Counted from the stretch's first letter, positions 22,931 through 35,317 are shown. The stretch: 64,000 nucleotides of DNA from Calliopum simillimum (GCA_951812925.1 OX638368.1:81822909-81886908), one strand, 5' to 3'. The notes: a model not told the origin generated them from the sequence alone. Program-made: numbers and translations.

Positions 22931-23400
22931 GTGCCTGTTTGTGCCACTACGTACTCTTGTTAGAACTCACATTCTTGAGTCATGCCAAGGAGTTATCCTG
23001 AAGAAATTTAAATCTACAATTTCTACGAGCAGTGTCTCCAATATTAGGTTTTGTAATTTTTTTGTATTTATTTAATATTTAATATTTATTATATTTTTAT
23101 TATTTTGAAATTTTAAATTTGACGTTTTAAATTCTAAGCAATTGCTAGTTTCGAATTTTCGAACTTGCTATAGCAAGCATAATTTTATTCATACCAATTC
23201 TAAGCAAATGCTATTTGTATTTACTTTGCTACGAGACTTATCTTGAAGCAATTGCTATTTTTTATTAATACCACCCATTTTTTCACTTTCAACAATTTTT
23301 CCAAAATTTAAGAAAAAAGCTTTTCAAAACGTTCTAAAAATTCTGAAAAAAAAACTCTCACGTATTCTTTCATGCATTCTAAGCATTTAAGCCCAAACTC

Positions 23401-23840
23401 CAATAGCGCGTCGGCAGTGGCAGTGGCAGTTTTCGAAGCAGTATTTTACTGCCAGTATTTGCTCTCACTGCCGATGTATCCACAATAGCGCGTCAGCAGT
23501 GGCCCTGGCAGTGTTTGAATAAAAACAGTTTTCGCGAACAAACTCATTATTTTATCTTTTAATTTTATCGCACAACTCACAATATAAATTTTAAAATGTC
23601 ACAAACTTAAAAATTTTAACAAATGACATGTTTTTTTTCAATATTTTGAAGTTCGAAAAATTCGAAAATATTCAAATGAGAGGCAGTGGCAGTGAATTTA
23701 GAAATAGAGAAAAATTGCACAGCGCTGTGTACTGCCGCTGCTGTATTGTAGTTACTTTCATATAAAGTAGTGCGTTCTAAAATGACAACTGTTTTCGAAC
23801 ACTGCCACTGCTACTGCCGACGCGCTATTGGAGTTTGGGC
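23401..23840. mobile_element. TTAA-flanked MITE, GCCCAAACTCCAATAGCGC ends (copy 1)
   Basis: The ends GCCCAAACTCCAATAGCGCG and their inverse are bordered by TTAA (23397-23400, 23841-23844). Inside are repeated 'gcagtggcagtggcag' and 'actgccactgc' units that extend the pairing. A second copy in opposite orientation lies at 25172-25608. Confidence 0.9.
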
Positions 23841-23969
23841 TTAAATGCTTACAAAAAAGCAAAGCCTACTAAGAAACAAAATCTCATTCGTATTATCGAA
23901 CCGTAAAATTTACCGCTGTTCGTATTATAGAATCGTAATACGGAGCATTCGTATTACTGGACGTCGACT

Positions 23970-24640
23970 GTCTTTTGAAAATTTTGCTTGTACGAGAAGT
24001 GTCACGACCTCTTGTACGAATTTACATAGCTTTTGCTCAGATCTTGCACTTATGTACTGTACTCAGTGTTTGAGTAAAATTTAGTTGGATTACCTCAAAA
24101 AACGTTTTCAGTATAACATTTTGAAGCTTTTGCTTATAGGAGGTGCAACGTCCTCTTGCCCGAATTCACCTTGTTTTTTGTCAGAGCTTGCAATTACTGT
24201 TTTTAGTGCTTTATTGAAATATGGTTGGATTATCTCAAACAAAGCTTTCAGTATAGCATTTTGAAACTTCTGCTTGTATTGGAGGTGCCACGCCCTCTTG
24301 TGCGCATTCACCTAGTTTTTTATCAGATCTTGCATTTGCTGTTTGTAGTGTTTTGATCAAATTTAGTTGAATTATCTTAAATAACGCTTTCAGTATAGCA
24401 TTTTTAAAGTTTTGCTCTTATAGGAGGTGCCATGCCCTCCTGTCCGAATTCAACTAGTTTTTGTTCAGAGCTTGTTCTTACTATCCTTAGTAATTATGTG
24501 TATTTTGGTTGCGTTATCGCAAATAATGTCCATAATATTGCGTTTTGAACATATTCTTTGTATGGGCGGTAGGCGTGTCCGTTAACCGATTCCGCTCATT
24601 TTCAATCCCTTGAGCTAACTTTGATGACGGAGGCAGAATA
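23970..24640. repeat. Tandem array of ~142-bp units
   Basis: Five diverged units start at about 23972, 24119, 24259, 24402 and 24543. Each has 'ttttga' followed by 'ttttgctt', 'aggaggtgccacg', 'cctcttg', 'ttgctcagatctt' and a run to 'ttcagtatagca'. The downstream sequence (24640-24790) ends in 'agacagacggacatggct' and 'tatatatacttttc', a composition common at the ends of fly repeats. No coding is seen. Confidence 0.75.
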
Positions 24641-25171
24641 CCAAATTTCATTGAATTATCTTGCTCAGTTTTCCAAAAAAATGTATTTCCACGAACAGCT
24701 AGCCTGCCAGCCAGACAGACGGACATGGCTATATCGACTCAGAAGGTGACGCTGACCAAGAATATATATACTTTTCCATCGGGTTTAAAAATCAGGGAAT
24801 ATTTGTGTCGACATTCCGAAACGATTGACGACCATCCATTGCGCCCTTGCACTTAGCGGCCACCCTAATGCACACATAAAAACATCGATGCATTTGAAGC
24901 CAACTTTTTTCACATTACCATAATTAACAGTCGTTTAAATTCGCTTTATACCTAATTTTGTTTAATGAGTTTTTTTATTTTTATTTTATTTTGTGTAAAA
25001 AAAGTTAATTTTTAATAAATAACACTGTGCACAGTGGCCTAGAATTTGTAAAAATCGGCAAAACTACTGAAGCCCCTATACTTAAGGATTGAATGCTAGT
25101 TTTCGGTCCAACTGTTTTCAAATTTCATCAAATATTTGGAAAAAAAAAAATGCTTCTCGGAAGTAACTAAA

Positions 25172-25608
25172 GCCCAAACTCCAATAGCGCATCGTGAGTG
25201 GCAGTGGCAGTGTTCGAAAACAGTTGTCATTTTAGAACGCACTATTTTATATGAAAGTAACTACAATACAGCAGCGGCAGTACACAGCGCTGTGCAATTT
25301 TTCTCTATTTCTAAATTCACTGCCACTGCCTCTCATTTGAATATTTTCGAATATTTCGAACTTCAAAATTTTGAGAAAAATCATGTCATTAAGTTTGTGA
25401 CATTTTAAAATTTATATTGTGAGTTGTGCGATAAAATTAAAAGATAAAATAATGAGTTCGTTCGCGAAAACTGTTTTTATTCAAACACTGCCAGTGCCAC
25501 TGCTGACGCGCTATTGTGGATACATCGGCAGTGAGAGCAAATACTGGCAGTAAAATACTGCTTCGAAAACAGCCACTGCCACTGCCGACGCGCTATTGGA
25601 GTTTGGGC
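25172..25608. mobile_element. Same MITE as 23401-23840, inverted (copy 2)
   Basis: This is a near-identical copy in the opposite orientation, with ends GCCCAAACTCCAATAGCGC and its inverse. TTAA follows the right end (25609-25612); the left flank reads CTAAA, so the left TTAA is mutated or the boundary is off by one. The small difference between copies suggests recent movement. The frame at 25136-25408 is not a gene. Confidence 0.88.
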
Positions 25609-25726
25609 TTAATTAACTAATTTTTCTACAACAAATTTTGTTGTTTGTTTAAAAGTATAGATATTTCTTGTTATTGCCTGAAGTCCTACGAATCAAGAAT
25701 TTAAGAAACAGCATTACGGAACGGAA

Positions 25727-26071
25727 AGGTTTGGTGGCCTCGCACTATATCAAATGCCGAGCTACATCAAAAATGCAATCAGAGAGCTATAGCAACCGAG
25801 GTCAAGCTGTGCAAATGGAGATGGATTGGTCACACTCTCCGGAAACCACACAGCGAAGTTTGTCGCCAGGCTCTTGAGTGGAATTCACAAGGCAGTAGAG
25901 GACGTGGTAGACCCGAAACCAACTGGAAAAGGTAGCTGGAAAAGGAAATCCAAGAATCGGGAAAGTCGTGGCAAGAGATCAAAGTCATCGCAAAGGATCG
26001 CAACTAATGGAGATGTTTCATATTGGCCCTATGCTCCTCCTAGGAGTTAAAGGAGAATACATACATACATA
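25727..26071 (+). mobile_element. 5'-truncated RTE-type LINE, 3' end only, with 15-bp target duplication
   Basis: These 345 bases match the 3' end of the LINE at 58857-61634. They encode the last residues of its reverse transcriptase protein (RQALEWN, GSRGRGRP, WQEIKVIA, FILALCSS) and end in a 'cata' repeat tail. The 15-bp sequence CATTACGGAACGGAA stands directly before (25712-25726) and after (26072-26086), a textbook target-primed insertion. It keeps the Cys codon that is a stop in the longer copy, but has its own internal stops. Confidence 0.93.
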
Positions 26072-26090
26072 CATTACGGAACGGAAGTAG

Positions 26091-26982
26091 AGTAACTTCG
26101 GGTAATGTGATATAGGCGGGTAATGTGATATACCAGCATATTTCCTTAAATAAACAACTCTCGATAATGATTCTTTCGTGAACACCACAGTAACTGAAAA
26201 AGAAACGTGCTGCAAGTTTTTGAGCGCCCACCTTTATTTATTCTGCCTTTAGTGTGGTAACATCGATTTAGCAGTGAAAAAAAAACTTTATTTGCGTGTG
26301 CTTTATGTTAGGATCTAGCCTAAACTAAAATTGATATCATAGCCGCAATAGTAAATTCTGCTAGTGGGTGAATATACATAACCATAAATCAATTGAATTT
26401 TTTATTTGCTAGAGTGTGTTTCTCGAAAATAACCTGATTGTTTTAAAACTGAAATTCGGGTAATGTGATATAGTGCACTTCTGGCACCGAAAATATTTGA
26501 TGTTCCACTTGCTTTGCAAAATGTTTGGCACGATGGTCTTTTGGCCCAAATCCAAAACGTTTTTCCTTATTAAGAATTTGTTGGTCCAACATTTTTATAT
26601 AAAGGTCACAGTTTTTAAGAAAAATGAGCTAAAGCTTTGTTAAAGCGATTTTAGTAATGTTAATCACTCCTTACCTGAAGTAAAAGTTCCACTACTAAAG
26701 TTTCTTCATAACACGATGATCTTTTTGCCGAAAATGCAATTTGTTGCGATATGGGATATAGTATATCACATTACCCGCCAATTTTGTTTTTTAACTTTGT
26801 TTGCCTTTTTTCAATTTTGTTGAAATAGCTTAAGATTGGCTGACGCTAAAGAACTCCAAAATCATAATATACTGCACAATAAATCAATAAAACATAATAC
26901 ATAAAGTGATAGCAGCTATGCTTTGAAAACTACGAGTAATTTAAAAAACAAAAATGCCTATATCACATTACCCGAACTTACT
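26091..26982. mobile_element. MITE, 27-bp terminal inverted repeats with 'gggtaatgtgata'
   Basis: The 27-bp ends (26091-26117 and 26956-26982) match with one mismatch and contain TCGGGTAATGTGATATAGG. The 15-mer GGGTAATGTGATATA recurs just inside the left end and near 26459, and inverted near 26762-26778, as subterminal repeats that could be transposase binding sites. It begins four bases after the LINE target duplication ends. No transposase is visible. Confidence 0.8.
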
Positions 26983-29900
26983 ATAACATTTGACTAGCTT
27001 AGGCCTTTATGTTTTTTCGGGATTATACACAAGTTAAAATTCATTAATTGAAAAAAAATATGATTCGATCCATACCTAAGCATGGAATTTTCGGTGCACA
27101 GGCCGCAACAATTTTTTACTGATTCAGGGTCTCAAAATAATTGCTATAAGCTCCAAAGATGAATGAGAAGAATAAATTTTTTATGTTTGACCGATTTTCA
27201 TAAAATCTAACCAACAATAGGTAGTTCCTGTGTGACAATTGTCTTTTTTTAAACATTGGTCTAAATCAGTGGTATTCCACCTGCGGCCCAAAAAACCATA
27301 TTCAACCGTTATTGTAAAAAAGTTGTCCTTTGCGTTGCCTATTTATTATTAAAAATTCTTTTAAAATTGATCAATATCTTGCAGCGGCGACTGCCCCTTA
27401 AATTTTATGAATTTGGACCATTACACATTGAAAAGACAAAATTTTGCATGAGATCTTCATAATTAATTTTTTTTTTTTTTCTTGATAATTTGAAATTGCT
27501 TTTTTTCGAAATATCGTTAATTGATATTAAGTTTATAGGTCTGCACGCGAAACACTTTACAGTATGAAAAAAAAAAACAACAAAAAGATAACTACTACAC
27601 ATTTCAAGTAGTAAAACAATGTGCTTTTTGAACTTTTGTTTAGTAACAATTTACAAGCAATCAAAATGTTTGACATTTTTGCGATCGTCCAAACTAAATA
27701 ATGGACAACTTAAACAATTTCCAAAAAAATAAACAATTTCCAAAAAATTTAACAATTTCCAAAAAACAAAAAAAAAAACAAATTCGGTTTAAAAAGGCGG
27801 AAGGGCAGGACAACATATTAACATAATGGTAGTCAGAAGTGGGAACCAAACAAAAATTAGCTGCTATGTTCTAAATGTTGACTCAAAACTTCCTTAAATG
27901 ACAGCAGAAATTTTTATTATCAGGGCAGTGACAATTACGAACCAAGTTTTTAACTAGGAAAACAGAAAAAATAACGAATATTTGAGAAAACTTTGGCGAA
28001 ACTCTCAAAAAAAAGATTCATTGACAATTTGTATCAGGGATGGGGACCATGACCAGAAAAAAGTCAAATTATACATACATATACTCCTGGTTTGACAGAG
28101 GGGTTCTCTTAATTGAGTGCGTTCAAGGACATAAAAATATGCTAACAAGCAATAAAACAATATTGCACAGTTTTACAGCAGTAATACAAACATTCCAAGC
28201 ATTACGAATCCAACCTTATACACAAAATTCCTTGTGACGTTTGTAGTACAAAAAAAAAAAAAACGAAGGACAAGACTTTTAAGTCACCGAACACACACAA
28301 AAAAACAGAACTGTACAAGCCCATCAGACAGCGAGTTCATCCCACAGCGCTGAAGTTGGACCTTTGTCCCTATTTTGACGTGTGAGATCATACAGGAAGA
28401 AATAAATTAGGAAAAAATATTTTTTCAGAGATGCTCCACATAATAAATTAGTGTGGCTAGGGGTTACAAAAATAGTCAAAATTTTCAACATTTAAATTAA
28501 GGTTTTTTTTATTCTCACGTATGGAAAATTTTAGAAAAAAAAATAGTTTTGGAACAATTAAGATATTTCTAATAAATGTTTTCCAAAAAAAAAATTTTAC
28601 AAATGGTTGATTCTCCGAAAAATGTCCAGGGGCTCAAAACTATGTTTAAATTTAAAATTTGATATTTGACTATTTAATACAGATAATTTACATACGACAT
28701 TGTTTATATATATTTCAGTTACTGTTTTGCTGCCTTAACTCTTCGAAATAAATTTATTTACATTGAATTGACATACACAGAAGTTGGACCCTCATTCTAG
28801 AGTCTAGACTTTTCTCCGCTTGTTCTTCTTATTCTAACAGTAATTTTTTTAAATATTGAGTAAAATGAGAACAGAATGTGAAGGGGAAGAGGCGACTCAG
28901 TTCCTTTTCAGCTCACTCAGTTTTGGTTTTTCGATAATGATACGTTTTTTTTTTTTAAAAAGGTTAGAAACTTTGTAAAGATAACGAGTGTGTGACATTC
29001 TTCCTGTAAGTTTTCTTTATATTGCTTATACGTATTCTTTTGTTTTTAGATAATTAAATCAATTTAAAATTTACAATTCGGATCTATAACCACCAGTTTC
29101 AGCTTTTTTAAAATGTTTCCTATTTTTATTGTGATTTGCATTTTGTTTTTGCAACATTTGCGAATTCTTATGGCTGACATTCCCACGTCAAGTTTACCTA
29201 CTCCAATACATTTTTTTACCTAATTTTTTAATAAGTTTAATAAACCTTCTTTTCATCGTTTACCTTTAACCTATTTCAGAAGTTAGGGCCATCATATTCT
29301 ATATCTTCAATTAATAAAAAAAGAAATATATAAAAAATACTTGAGACCAAAAAAAGACATGTTTTACTACAATTTTCGGAGAATTAGTTTAGACCAAGTT
29401 ATAAATTGGTTTTCGGAATTAAAATACTTATAATGAAAGAATTTAGTTTTTATATAAATAAACGCATTATTTATATTACCAGCCAATTAATTTTATGACA
29501 TGACTTTTGTCTTGCACCTTGCACGTTTTGGACTTGCACCACTTTCTGATATTTGAAAAAAAAAGTTTGCCAAAATTTTCAATACCTTTTGTAAAAAAAA
29601 AAATCATCAAAAATTTTCGACATGTTTTCTTATGCAATGACTCTTAAAAAATCCATGAATCATTAAAATTTAAAAAAAAATTTTGAGGTGGCTTAGTTGA
29701 GAAATTTTAAAAGATCCAAAGTCGGTTAAAATTAATAAAAATTTATATAAAACATAAATAAAATATGTAATCAAATTGAATTTGAAGGTATAAATATGTG
29801 CTAAGATAGATTTTTGTCGTAGTGCAAAACAGCATATTTCTATGTCTTTTAGTTCCCGAAATAAAAGACATGACAGAAAGATTTCTCTTCGCAAATTAAA

Positions 29901-30205
29901 AATTAAATTTCGTCTTCTGAATAATTTAAAAGTTTCACAATTTTTATTTCTTTTAAAATGTTAGCTTCTAGTTGAAGATATAGGCCCCTGAAATTTTATT
30001 TCACATTGCGAACCGAAATTATTTTTTGTCTATTTTTCAATAGTGTTGCCAGTTCGGGATGTAACTAATGTCAAATATTTTTCTCTATTTTAATGAACGC
30101 AATTAACATTCGTTACATTCTATATTACACCAGGAGCAAATATAAATTTGTAAATTATAAGACTGCAAGCCAAGAGGCATTCATTCTATGTATTTTATTA
30201 ATATA
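26983..30205. other. 3.2 kb without a recognisable gene
   Basis: AT-rich sequence with homopolymers. A short 'aacaatttccaaaaaa' tandem repeat lies at 27713-27765. No transposase block, coding exon or terminal repeat stands out on either strand. It could include intron of the gene whose first exons lie at 32852-33230, which is transcribed towards it. Confidence 0.5.
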
Positions 30206-31437
30206 GTAGGGAATGTCGTATAGGTTGGGACGGGTTTTGTTTTTGGTCAGTGGTTTTGACACGGATGGAAAAATTGTTAATTTAAATAAACCAATTAAAA
30301 GGTATGGTCATCGGCTACAACTTTTTTATAGAAAGTTATTTAACATCGTGATGAAGACAAAAGTTAAGCCATTTTAATGAAGACAACTTTTTTTGCCGAA
30401 AAAAAATTTACCGTATAAGTTGGGAAACTTTCAAAAATCACAAAGTGAGCCAAAAAGTTAAGTTAATCTGCATGATTTTATTTTTATTAGAACATTTATT
30501 GAAACGTCATGTTTCAATGAAACAATTTGGGAAAAAATATATCATTCCGCCTAATATGATTCGCAGTTTGTACATATGAAGAAACTCTTCCGCATATTTT
30601 ATATTTAAGGTACTTCTTGTGCGAGACACAAGATACCATCAACGGATTGGCGTGCGAAACAACTCTTTTAACCATCTTTAACTATGCATCGTCATCAATG
30701 GTTGAAATGACTTTAATTTTATCATTCACTTTTTGGGTATACCTCGCCAAACTGCTATTTGGGATCTTATAAACTTTTCTGGTGGATCGAATGCCTTAGC
30801 CAATTTTATTTCTTTGATCTCTGCGACCAATGCATTGAAATCGGTAATTCCACGATCGGTTTATCGTGCGTTAGTGAACTTGCCAAACTCATGGCATATA
30901 AATGCGTCATAATCTTCAAAAATTCATTAATAAATGCTTTTTAATTATTATAAATACAATTGCATTCATCAAATATTGTAAAAATATAATTTAAATGGTA
31001 TCGCAATGCCTTGGAATAAAAAAAAGTGTTGTCCCAACTTATACGACATGAGTGTCCGAACCTTTACAAAGTTGCCATTTCGTGAAAGCCCAAAAATAAT
31101 ATTTGCCACAACAATACATTTCAATTACTCTTTCACGGAATGAAAATACAAAGAATACAAGACACATTGAACACACTTACATGAAACAATTGGTTTAAAT
31201 TCGACAAATTACGAACACGCAGAAACTATCGAAAATATCTTTTTGATATGAAAATTTACTCTTTGTTTGGAATGGATATAATCAACAAGAGTTCTTCGAT
31301 CTTTTGCACATGAATCGTTAGGTTATAAACATACTTTACTTCGACAGTTGAAACATAGGTGTCGCCAGTATCGGAAATTCAAGAAAAACGGCTGTCCCAA
31401 CTTATACGGCGTCCCAACCAATACGACATTCCCCTAC
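30206..31437. mobile_element. Terminal-inverted-repeat element, 'gtagggaatgtcgtat' ends
   Basis: The left end GTAGGGAATGTCGTATAGG is matched by an inverted near-copy ending CCCCTAC at 31437. Variants of 'acttatacgacat' recur inside (30412, 31038, 31390) as subterminal repeats. The minus strand at 30730-30850 gives a short open segment without a recognised motif. The superfamily is undetermined and no clear target duplication is visible. Confidence 0.65.
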
Positions 31438-32851
31438 AATAAGCGAATTATATAAATAATCTGTACAATCGTTTAGGAAGTCTCAATAAAGAATTCAATT
31501 TAATTTTAGTGGGCACACATATTGGAAAAATTTTACTTCCAACTGAAACCAAACCAAAAATCGCTAAAGTAAATTTTAGCTAAAACAGCTGAAATTTTTG
31601 AACAAAACACACCGAAGAAACTGCTACTGAGCAGTTTCGTATTCTGGCTACCAAAATAGAAACTGAAAAAGAAACTTACAGCTTTGGTTTCAATCGGCAA
31701 TGCGAATTTTATGATAGAAACCAATCTAGAAACGAAACCAAAAAGCGTTTCGAAACACAATAGGGTCTATAATATTTGTGTCACATGGGATGCTTTATAT
31801 TTTTTAAATAATTTATTAATTGTTTATTTTTGTATGAAGAACTTTCTAATTTTGCAGATTTAGTCAACTGCACAAAACCTTCCAAAGTATTTCATCATTT
31901 AGATTTTGTGCACTCAAATATCTTTGAAAACACCATCACCATTGTAACTTTTTCTCTAGTTTTTTGTCTACTGTCACAATCTTAAATATTAAGTTTATTA
32001 TCAAATTCTTTTGGATTTTAAACTACGACAATACTATCAATTATTAAGATTAAGCTAGTGTTGATGGTATGATGCTAGCACAAAAGGTATCCACCGCGAT
32101 GGAGTTGTAATGTGTAGATGAGGCAGTATCGAACTCTTGCAATTTAGCAGAAAGAGAATTAAAAAATGTACTATAACAGTCGCTGTAGCTAAAACACTGA
32201 TCACAAGACGTCTTAATAGTTATGGGAGATTTTGGTAAGAAAAGATTACTTTAAAATTTAATCGAAACATCTTAATTTTTATTAAATTTAATTTTCAGCA
32301 ACACGAATGATTAAAGCAAGTGCTGTGAATTGCATTCGTAAAATGCATGTAAATAACAAAAAAAAAGACAAAGGAAAAAAAAATTTGTCTAAACGAGATA
32401 AACAAAACGTATTTTTGGAACTTCAACAAGCTTATAACAAAACAAATAACATTACGGACAAATTATAGAAATTAAAAATTTGAGGCACGCTGCTTCCAAA
32501 CTACATCACTGCAAACTAAATTGTCAAATTCTGCATCATCAGATAATGAGAGGTAGTCTGTCTAAGTTATATGGAGAAAAGAAATTCTGGATATTTGGCA
32601 GTGCTAAGTTAAATTTTTTACAGGAATTTAGAACAAATGAGTAAAGTTAAGTTTTAGCTTAACTATTGCTAAAGCTTCTAGAGCGAGGGTCGCACTGCGG
32701 ACTACAAACTTTTAACATAATTGAACACTTGCTAAATTAAAAACTATATCGCTTTAATCAAGCGAAACGGTTCCCCTCACTCTTGCTTTTAATAAAGCAT
32801 AGGTACTAGAACGCCACACCCTTAATGAAATATTTTAGATTAAAAACTTAC
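31438..32851. other. No exon recognised; possible intron 2 of the FFAT-motif gene
   Basis: The gene at 32852-33230 ends exon 2 with a strong donor here, reading leftwards, so at least the right part should be intron. I could not recognise the next exon. Confidence 0.4.
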
Positions 32852-33230
32852 CATAGCAAGCGGCGGTTTAGGTTCGACAAAAACATCCTGCTTAGTGCAA
32901 CGCGCATTAAGACTACTGGTTGGGCTGCTAGTGGCTGGAGTGCCTGCTCCAATGGGTGTTGTATCGCTATCAGAGGAAGCATTAATGCGTACAGCTGGTT
33001 CCGGGAAAATAAATTCATTTTCCGCTTTATCTGCATTATGAGAAGTTTTTCTGTTGCGGAAATAAATAAAAAGCAAATGAGTTTTTAAAATTGCACAATG
33101 AAAAAAAAAAATCAATCTGTTCAAACTGTGATGACTCAATTTACCTAAGCGTGGACAATCGATTCGGTGTCGAGTCCTCAGCGTCAAAAAATTCTTCAGA
33201 ACTGTCTGAATCTGTTTCGTGTTTACTCAT
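32852..33230 (-). CDS. First two coding exons of a host gene with an N-terminal FFAT-like motif (partial)
   Basis: Exon 1 (33230-33145) begins MSKHETDSDSSEEFFDAED and ends at a CTTAG/GTAAAT donor. Intron 1 (94 bp) ends in CAACAG. Exon 2 (33050-32852) joins in phase through a split Arg codon, is Ser/Thr/Pro-rich, and ends at ATG/GTAAGT, an excellent donor. Frame, phase and both splice sites agree over 95 residues. The motif EFFDAED with an acidic lead-in matches the FFAT consensus that binds the MSP domain of VAP proteins on the endoplasmic reticulum. Such motifs occur in lipid-transfer proteins and in WDR44-type proteins; I cannot tell which this is. The rest lies to the left, unrecognised or beyond the window. 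Confidence 0.7.
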
Positions 33231-33718
33231 TTTTATACTTTTTTCTTTTTTAAAATTATTTTATTGCACTTAATACTTGGATTTTTATGAAAATAAATGG
33301 GTTTTATTTGATGTTTTTCACTATTTAAATTTTTCTTTTTTCTCACCTTTGTTTTTACGTCATTTTTCTAATTTTAATTTTTGTTATTTTATCACTTTTA
33401 TTTGCCACATTTATGAATTCATTGAATTTTTACAAAGTTTTACACGCGCTCAACAATTAAAACTTTGATGTTTTCAATTATGTATTTGGTTTGTAACAAT
33501 AAATTTTTATAGAAAAATATGTAAGTTGAAAAAATTTTTTCGTTCTGTGCACTTTAACCATAACAAACGTCATCCGAATGAAAATGAAAGGGAGTGACAA
33601 AATTGACAGTGAAGGAGAACACATAACAAAATAAGACAAGAATGAAAATGAAAATAAAAACAAACAAACACCACCTGCATGTCAAATAATTATAACAAGA
33701 GCCTCTTATATAGTCAAT
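33231..33718. other. 5' flank of the FFAT-motif gene
   Basis: T-rich, non-coding, and presumably holding the promoter and 5' untranslated region of the minus-strand gene. I see no clear core promoter word. Confidence 0.35.
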
Positions 33719-34522
33719 AATAGCCCTTTTTACATTATCAGTGTAGCCATCAATCTGGTCATCAATATGTCAAACCGAGTCAGTGTTTACATGTTCAATA
33801 AACTGTCAATATTTAGTGTTGCTTTGTACGCCGAAGAGGAAACATAGCAACAGCGGATACAATTTTTATGATAGAAATTGATATGCTGATGGAAATAACA
33901 GAAATAAATTAATAAAAAATAGTGGAAACATGAAAATATACACCATAAATATATTTAAATGGATCCACAGCAACAATTCGTCATTTCCAAACCCACTTTA
34001 TCACCAAAAAAATGGGCTTTGGCCATTTATTAAAATTTTTTTATTGAAATCTTTTTTTAAATCAAAAATAAGAGTCTTTGATAAAAATAATAACAATCAG
34101 GTTTCAGTAAATTGATTTTGTCCCAGTCATAAAATTAAAAGGTTCTCTTCAAGCTCCCATTAAGCTTCAGCAAAAGCTTAAATCATTAAACTTTCCGTTT
34201 TTGAGTAAAAACAAATCAAATTTACAAGCCATTTTCATTTCCGCACGATGTGCACCTGTTGAAATCTTTTCTTAAGTGACTAAAAGTGTACTGAAAAATT
34301 TTCATCGCGTTTACACAGTCAACCTACCCATCAATAAAGTCATCAATACAGCAGAAAGTCAAAAAATTTTGTTTTTCGGCACTCAGATTGTCAATACATA
34401 TTGATGAGTGTTTACATAATCAGTTTCTCATCAATCTGCATACATTCTCAGATTGATGAAAAAAGTGAACTTGGCATCATTGGCATATTGATGGGTAGAT
34501 TGTTAATGTAAAAAGGCCTAAT
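33719..34522. mobile_element. MITE, 'tagcccttttta' ends
   Basis: The left end (from about 33719, 'tagccctttttacatta') is inverted at 34503-34522 ('taatgtaaaaaggccta') with one or two mismatches. 'catcaatctg' and 'gattgatga' words recur near both ends. No coding is seen. ATA-like trinucleotides flank it, but the duplication is uncertain. Confidence 0.65.
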
Positions 34523-34738
34523 ACCCTATTCTCACTTGCCTAGTTAACCAGAATAAAATCAGAAAATCTTGATAATCACAGAACACCGTTCACACCTTTT
34601 ACATGGATGAGTCATCATTTCAAAGACACTTTTTTGGGGCTTACCAAATCACGACACTATTTTCACTTTTTTCAAATATATTTTGGAACAATTTTACTTG
34701 ATCGACTGTTGTTGATTTTTTATATTTTTTTTTGCCCA
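34523..34738. other. Left flank of the nested region
   Basis: Short AT-rich spacer. Its last part ('ttgatcgactgttgttg' onward, near 34697) may already belong to the long-inverted-repeat element, as the full copy at 68-1978 has a longer end than the one I delimit here. Confidence 0.4.
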
Positions 34739-35203
34739 AATAGGGCTCTGGGAATTAATTACGACAACAACAACAACCTCTGAGCGGATCTACTTTCGGA
34801 GATATAGCCATTGGAAGATCGGGATATATCTTTTTTAAAAATCGATATAAGTTGGGAATCCCTGGATGGATTTTAAAAATATTGGTGTCATATGAAAGGA
34901 CTAATAATTGACGCACAAAGTTGTTCAATTTGAGTGATAGTTTTTGAGGTATGACAATTTTTCAAAAATTAATCCCATTTTTTTCGCAAAAAACCGTTAT
35001 TTTTCCCGAAAAATGTGTTATTAACCTATAATTTTAATAACTAAATTAAGAAGCGTAATTTATTCCCTTTCATTTGATATACGACATGTATCTGGAATTG
35101 CATTATTTATAAATTTTTATAGAAAAAAACAAAATGAACCAAATCAATTTTCTTAAAATTAGGAACTTTTAACAACAATGCCAGAGCAGACAACAACTTT
35201 ACT
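34739..35203. mobile_element. Left half of a long-inverted-repeat element, split by the Penelope insertion
   Basis: 'agggctctgggaattaatta' and 'cggagatatagcc' here are inverted at 47645-47709, and both match the element at 68-1978. Without everything from 35204 to 47231 the element would be about 0.95 kb. 'actact' stands at the left junction (35197-35203) and 'actactactac' at the right (47232), a likely target duplication for the Penelope insertion. Confidence 0.7.
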
Positions 35204-35317
35204 ACTGAATTTAAAACGATGCTATTATTTTAATTTTATAGCATGAACCGAATTTTGTAGTCTAGTTATGAATATTTTGTTAGTTTTTTCCTTTATTGAC
35301 TACAAATTTTTTTTTTT
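35204..35317 (-). repeat. Penelope-like 5' region, truncated tandem copy
   Basis: About 110 bases from 'gaatttaaaacgatgctatt' to 'attgactacaa' are repeated at 46822-46921, just upstream of the Penelope start codon. It is one of the direct repeats (pLTR) typical of tandemly inserted Penelope-like elements. A LINE follows immediately. Confidence 0.75.

Larger units (their letters stand above)
21587..23276 (-). mobile_element. Terminal-inverted-repeat element holding a mariner-group relic
   Basis: GGGTCGTATTAATAAAA at 21587 is matched by an inverted, slightly diverged copy ending CCACCC at 23276. 'gaagcaattgct' words recur inside both ends. The interior holds a decayed minus-strand transposase (22590-22930) and an 85-bp tandem duplication (22382-22551). 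I see no definite target duplication. The outer inverted repeat and the transposase relic may belong to different elements. Confidence 0.5.
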
